From: CBDULX01 sp965368175
GTDB lineage: Bacteria; Pseudomonadota; Gammaproteobacteria; SZUA-229
Direction of reading: 5' to 3'
Assembly (NCBI GenBank): GCA_965368175.1
Contig: CBDULX010000148.1
Coordinates: forward strand, 1-7,700
DNA: 7,700 nucleotides
A model generated the notes under the pieces. That model searched no databases. It saw nothing but the letters and a program-made list of their open reading frames with translations, and was not told the origin of the DNA. Below, piece after piece: positions 5,422 through 7,700 of the stretch. The first letter of the stretch is position 1. The number at the start of each line of letters is the position of its first letter. A program made the position numbers and the translations under genes.

Positions 5422-5619
5422 ATGAAAAATAACGGCGACGCAGACGCTTGTTGTAAATACGCATATGCCATAGCACAAACCGGCTTTAAAGGTGGCATGA
5501 TTATGGATGACAGCGGCAGCTATATTTCAATTACCGAAAATATGGTTGTTAATGCGCTTAACCAGGTTCACGATGCCTGGGATGCTCACCGCGAACTGGA
5601 CCAGCAAAACATCGGCTAA
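5422..5619 (+). CDS. hypothetical 65-aa acidic protein
   Basis: I do not recognise this small protein. It starts MKNNGDADACCKYAYAIAQTG, with adjacent cysteines at 10-11. It continues with a Gly/Met-rich turn (GFKGGMIMDDSGSYISITENM, 21-41) and finishes with a helix rich in Asn, Asp and His (VVNALNQVHDAWDAHRELDQQ, 42-62). It has no signal peptide or membrane segment and is net acidic. The gene is well supported: a TATAAT promoter, AAGGAA (5409-5414) 7 bases before the ATG, and a clear terminator 7 bases after the stop make it a compact single-gene unit. The leader hairpin suggests a stable, possibly abundant message. The two cysteines could bind a metal or form a disulfide, but nothing else supports that. 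Confidence 0.75.
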   Translation: MKNNGDADACCKYAYAIAQTGFKGGMIMDDSGSYISITENMVVNALNQVHDAWDAHRELDQQNIG

Positions 5620-5626
5620 TTTTCTG

Positions 5627-5653
5627 AAAAGCCATCTTTTGAGGGCTTTTTTT
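5627..5653 (+). terminator. intrinsic terminator after the 65-aa gene
   Basis: AAAAGCC (5627-5633) pairs with GGCTTTT (5644-5650) around a 10-base loop, and the T-run continues to 5653 (seven Ts). It starts 8 bases after the stop codon and closes a monocistronic unit. Confidence 0.85.
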
Positions 5654-5687
5654 ATGGATGAATGGCATATTATTTTTACAGATAAAT

Positions 5688-5706
5688 CTTAATCATTCTC
5701 ATTAAA
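5688..5706. promoter_or_regulatory. Fur-box-like sequence upstream of the heme protein gene
   Basis: The - strand of this 19-base stretch reads TTTAATGAGAATGATTAAG. By hand it matches 13 of 19 positions of the classical Fur box, including AATGA-AAT-ATTA. It lies between the preceding terminator and the inverted repeat at 5728-5756, about 110 bases before the start of a heme-binding protein gene, which would suit iron-responsive control. AT-rich DNA gives such partial matches by chance, so confidence is low. Confidence 0.35.
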
Positions 5707-5727
5707 ATAAATAACTTACCAAACCAC

Positions 5728-5756
5728 GGATTTATGTAACTTTGTTACATAAATCC
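5728..5756. promoter_or_regulatory. perfect 13-bp inverted repeat, probable operator of the heme protein gene
   Basis: GGATTTATGTAAC (5728-5740), TTT, GTTACATAAATCC (5744-5756): both arms are identical with no mismatch. If TAGTAT (5771-5776) is the -10 box, transcription would start near 5783 and the palindrome would be centred at about -41, overlapping the -35 position. That is the usual place for an activator that contacts RNA polymerase, and no normal -35 is visible. The odd centre (three-base spacer) does not fit CRP or FNR sites. There is no T-run directly after it, so it is not a terminator. Confidence 0.65.
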
Positions 5757-5770
5757 TTCTACTATCTCGC

Positions 5771-5776
5771 TAGTAT
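5771..5776 (+). promoter_or_regulatory. possible -10 box (TAGTAT) of the heme protein gene
   Basis: TAGTAT lies 41 bases before the ATG at 5817. TACTAT (5760-5765) is an alternative. Neither has a good -35 partner, which fits dependence on an activator bound at 5728-5756. Confidence 0.35.
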
Positions 5777-5816
5777 CCTGTTCTGGTTTAACAAATCTCA
5801 GTAACAGGAACACACT

Positions 5817-6386
5817 ATGAACCGCAGCCTTATTTTGATCTTTACCTGTAACTTATTTCTAAGCACCTCAGTTTTCGCTGACACCACTCTCAAGGATCGT
5901 GCCGCCGAGAGCAAAGAAGTGGTACAGGAGTTCATGAAGCAACTCAAAGCTGAACTGTCTCAAGCCATGAAGGCCGGTGGACCAGTTCAGGCCATTACGG
6001 TATGCAATACAAAGGCACCTGTCATTGCCAGAGAACTGTCTGACAAATATGGCTGGAATATTGCCCGTACCAGCCTCAGGGTCCGCAATCCAGAAAATAC
6101 AGCCGATGCCTGGGAAGAAGAAGTTTTACGTAATTTCGAAAACCGAAAAGCAACGGGTGAAGATGTCAAGCCTATGGCCTATTTCGCAGTAGTGGACGAC
6201 AAAAAACAAAAAAACTTTCGTTTTATGAAAGCCATTCCTACTGCTGAGCTTTGCCTGAAATGTCATGGCCAGGACATAGCGCCCGAGGTGAAAGCCAGAC
6301 TGGATGAGCTTTATCCAGCGGACAAAGCCAGAGGTTATAAGCTGGGCGATATACGCGGAGCCTTCACCATAACCCAGCCTATGTAA
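5817..6386 (+). CDS. exported c-type heme protein with Tll0287-like (DUF3365) domain
   Basis: The protein has 189 residues and a clear Sec signal peptide: Arg at 3, a hydrophobic core (5-15), and a cleavage site after VFA (21). The mature chain is periplasmic. Its body matches the DUF3365/Tll0287-like family, a PAS-like fold that binds one c-type heme. The heme motif CLKCH lies at 146-150. The conserved AITVCN segment carries C63, which in the studied cyanobacterial member is the Cys ligand opposite the heme His. RTSLRVRNPEN (84-94) and PMAYFAVV (119-126) are further family signatures. Such domains are proposed to sense redox state or gases, often fused to histidine kinases or cyclases. Here the domain stands alone, so it may be a soluble redox or sensor protein or an electron carrier. 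CAGGAA (5805-5810) supports the start. The gene appears monocistronic. Confidence 0.88.
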   Translation: MNRSLILIFTCNLFLSTSVFADTTLKDRAAESKEVVQEFMKQLKAELSQAMKAGGPVQAITVCNTKAPVIARELSDKYGWNIARTSLRVRNPENTADAWEEEVLRNFENRKATGEDVKPMAYFAVVDDKKQKNFRFMKAIPTAELCLKCHGQDIAPEVKARLDELYPADKARGYKLGDIRGAFTITQPM

Positions 6387-6394
6387 GCAATTAT

Positions 6395-6425
6395 AAAAAA
6401 GCCGGTTCTTAACCGGCTTTTTTTT
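6395..6425 (+). terminator. intrinsic terminator after the heme protein gene
   Basis: Six As, GCCGGTT (6401-6407), loop CTT, AACCGGC (6411-6417), then eight Ts to 6425. It is a strong, symmetrical Rho-independent terminator that can also work on the - strand through the A-run. It isolates the heme gene from the porin. Confidence 0.95.
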
Positions 6426-6460
6426 CGTTCCAGTAAACGCCTATAAATCCTCACCTCAGT

Positions 6461-6500
6461 TCGTCACAGTTCCTTCATCACGCCGTCATCCAGCCGTCAT
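6461..6500 (+). promoter_or_regulatory. double PhoB box (four half-sites at 11-bp spacing) before the porin
   Basis: Four heptamers of the CTGTCAT type recur at exactly 11-base steps: TCGTCAC (6461), CCTTCAT (6472), CCGTCAT (6483) and CCGTCAT (6494). This is the layout of two adjacent Pho boxes, bound by phosphorylated PhoB in place of a -35 element. The last half-site ends 10 bases before a -10 hexamer TATTAT (6511-6516), the same distance as in the E. coli phoA promoter. It predicts induction of the porin at low phosphate. Confidence 0.85.
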
Positions 6501-6510
6501 ATTAGTAAAC

Positions 6511-6516
6511 TATTAT
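6511..6516 (+). promoter_or_regulatory. -10 box (TATTAT) of the PhoB-dependent porin promoter
   Basis: TATTAT lies 10 bases after the Pho box. There is no sigma-70 -35 hexamer, as expected when PhoB recruits the polymerase. Transcription should start near 6523, giving a leader of about 48 bases. Confidence 0.7.
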
Positions 6517-6570
6517 GCGCCACAGTTACTTGATAACTAAAGACTGCAATCAATAGAGGTAGAATCCCGT

Positions 6571-7620
6571 ATGAATACTCTGACTAAAAACGCAACCACT
6601 GTTGCCATTCTTGCTGCTATTGCAGCACCCGGCATGGCTATCGCTGATACCACTGTATATGGCAAAGCCCACCTGTCTTTTGGCTCTGTTTCAGAAGATG
6701 ATGGGACTACTGAAAACAGTTCAACAGCCATCACCAGCCATAAATCACGAGTTGGCGTTAAAGGTGAAATCGACACTGACGGTGCTAGCAAAGTGATCTA
6801 TAAACTGGAGTGGGAGGTTGATATGTCAGACAATTCCAGAGACACCACCTCAGTGACAGGTACTGACACACTACCTGCTGACGGCAATATAGATACAATT
6901 ACTACCAAAGACAGCAACCACATCAAATCACGCTCACAGTATGTTGGCCTAAAAGGTAACTGGGGTGAAGCTCGCATCGGCCGTGATGACTCCCCCTATA
7001 AAATTGCTGCAAAGAAAAAAATTGAATTCCTGGGTGATACCTGGGCCGACTATAACAATATCATCGATAAAGGTCAGGACACTCGTAATGATGACTCGGT
7101 TTCATACAGCAAAAAAATCGGTCCCGGTAAACTGGGCCTGATGTATGCGGCGGGAGACGATGATCCTGCCGCTGAAAATGCCGGAAAAAGTACAAGCATC
7201 GCCTACGATGCAGAATTCGGCGATTTCGGCGTAGCCCTGGCGAATCAGACTATTGAAGAATCGGCCAGCAATGATTTAACCGGTACTAAACTGGTTTTAT
7301 CTTACCAAATCGGCGGCACTCAAATTGGTCTGGCCTATGAAACCGTTGAAGATGATGGCACTCTGGATGACAAAAACACCTTTCTGGCCATTAAACACAA
7401 ACTGAATGACACTGACAGTGTTAAATTCGCTTACGGCACTAAAGACCAGGGACTGGCTGAAGATGCCACTATGACAGCTCTTGCCTATGAACACGGCATG
7501 AGCAAAGCGGTATCTCTTTACGGTCTATGGGCAGCGGGCGCTGATAATGGCATGAATGACAATTCAAAACTGGCCGGTGACAGCTCAGTTCTGGTTGCAG
7601 GTGTTATTGCCAAATTCTAA
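6571..7620 (+). CDS. Gram-negative outer membrane porin, probably phosphate-starvation induced
   Basis: The 349-residue protein is a general porin of the trimeric 16-strand beta-barrel superfamily (Porin_4/OmpC-like). It forms a diffusion channel in the outer membrane. A signal peptide (Lys at 6, hydrophobic 9-24) is cleaved after AIA (25), and the mature chain begins DTTVYGKAHLSFG. Strands alternate with Asp/Thr-rich loops, including a long one at about 86-118. The sequence SRVGVKGEI (59-67), then SQYVGLKGNWGEARIGRDDSPYK (122-144), and the constriction-loop signature FLGDTWADYNNIIDKGQDTRNDDSVSYS (153-180) are typical. It ends in a phenylalanine (VIAKF), the signal for barrel insertion. Three consecutive lysines (148-150) precede loop 3, which may favour anions. 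AGAGGT (6555-6560) lies 10 bases before the ATG. The Pho box upstream indicates PhoB control. The specific substrate cannot be told from sequence. Confidence 0.93.
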   Translation: MNTLTKNATTVAILAAIAAPGMAIADTTVYGKAHLSFGSVSEDDGTTENSSTAITSHKSRVGVKGEIDTDGASKVIYKLEWEVDMSDNSRDTTSVTGTDTLPADGNIDTITTKDSNHIKSRSQYVGLKGNWGEARIGRDDSPYKIAAKKKIEFLGDTWADYNNIIDKGQDTRNDDSVSYSKKIGPGKLGLMYAAGDDDPAAENAGKSTSIAYDAEFGDFGVALANQTIEESASNDLTGTKLVLSYQIGGTQIGLAYETVEDDGTLDDKNTFLAIKHKLNDTDSVKFAYGTKDQGLAEDATMTALAYEHGMSKAVSLYGLWAAGADNGMNDNSKLAGDSSVLVAGVIAKF

Positions 7621-7671
7621 GCTGACATAACATAATAAAAACGACTCCCGCAGATTTGTTATCTACATTAT

Positions 7672-7698
7672 ATGCACCTGTATTCAGGTGCATTTTTT
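7672..7698 (+). terminator. intrinsic terminator after the porin
   Basis: ATGCACCTG (7672-7680), loop TATT, CAGGTGCAT (7685-7693), with six Ts at 7693-7698. The perfect 9-bp stem lies 51 bases after the stop codon, so the porin gene is monocistronic. Confidence 0.92.
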
Positions 7699-7700
7699 GG

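Noticed and set aside
5728..5756. CRP or FNR binding site
   Set aside because: The palindrome has a 3-base odd centre and lacks TGTGA-N6-TCACA or TTGAT-N4-ATCAA.
6537..6791. Open frame on the - strand over the porin start
   Set aside because: It is opposite the signal peptide and first strands of the porin and would overlap its promoter. It shows no independent evidence.

Overview
The window is a bacterial chromosome segment, most likely from a chemolithoautotrophic gammaproteobacterium such as a sulfur oxidiser. It carries a form IA RuBisCO locus with the CbbQ/CbbO activase pair, then a Gram-negative porin and an exported heme-binding protein. All real genes lie on the + strand. Species cannot be named from this sequence.

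Region 1 (1-4504) is the CO2-fixation locus. It holds the last 42 codons of cbbL, complete cbbS, a small unrecognised gene (766-1077), cbbQ (AAA+/MoxR ATPase) and cbbO (NorD-like protein with a C-terminal VWA/MIDAS domain). CbbL8S8 fixes CO2. The CbbQ/CbbO machine uses ATP to strip inhibitory sugar phosphates from RuBisCO, with CbbO as the adaptor touching CbbL. The seven-residue addition near the CbbS N-terminus and the cbbQO context fit the non-carboxysomal form IAq type. A strong terminator after cbbS separates the abundant structural mRNA from the activase genes. Two degenerate heptad-repeat hairpins sit in the cbbL-cbbS and cbbQ-cbbO gaps.

Region 2 (4505-5653) holds two orphan small genes of unknown function (133 and 65 aa). 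Each has a TATAAT box, then a hairpin, then a Shine-Dalgarno. The hairpin before the 65-aa gene is a near-perfect arm pair of about 25 bp at the very start of the predicted transcript. A 427-bp AT-rich gap lies between the two genes.

Region 3 (5654-7700) holds an exported Tll0287-like (DUF3365) c-type heme protein and a trimeric-porin-family outer membrane protein. A perfect 13-bp inverted repeat, placed like an activator site, and a Fur-box-like sequence precede the heme gene. Four PhoB half-sites at exact 11-bp spacing precede the porin, with a -10 box 10 bp downstream, as in classical Pho promoters. The porin is therefore predicted to be induced by phosphate starvation. Both genes end in clear intrinsic terminators.

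No tRNA, rRNA, CRISPR array, insertion sequence or phage gene was seen.
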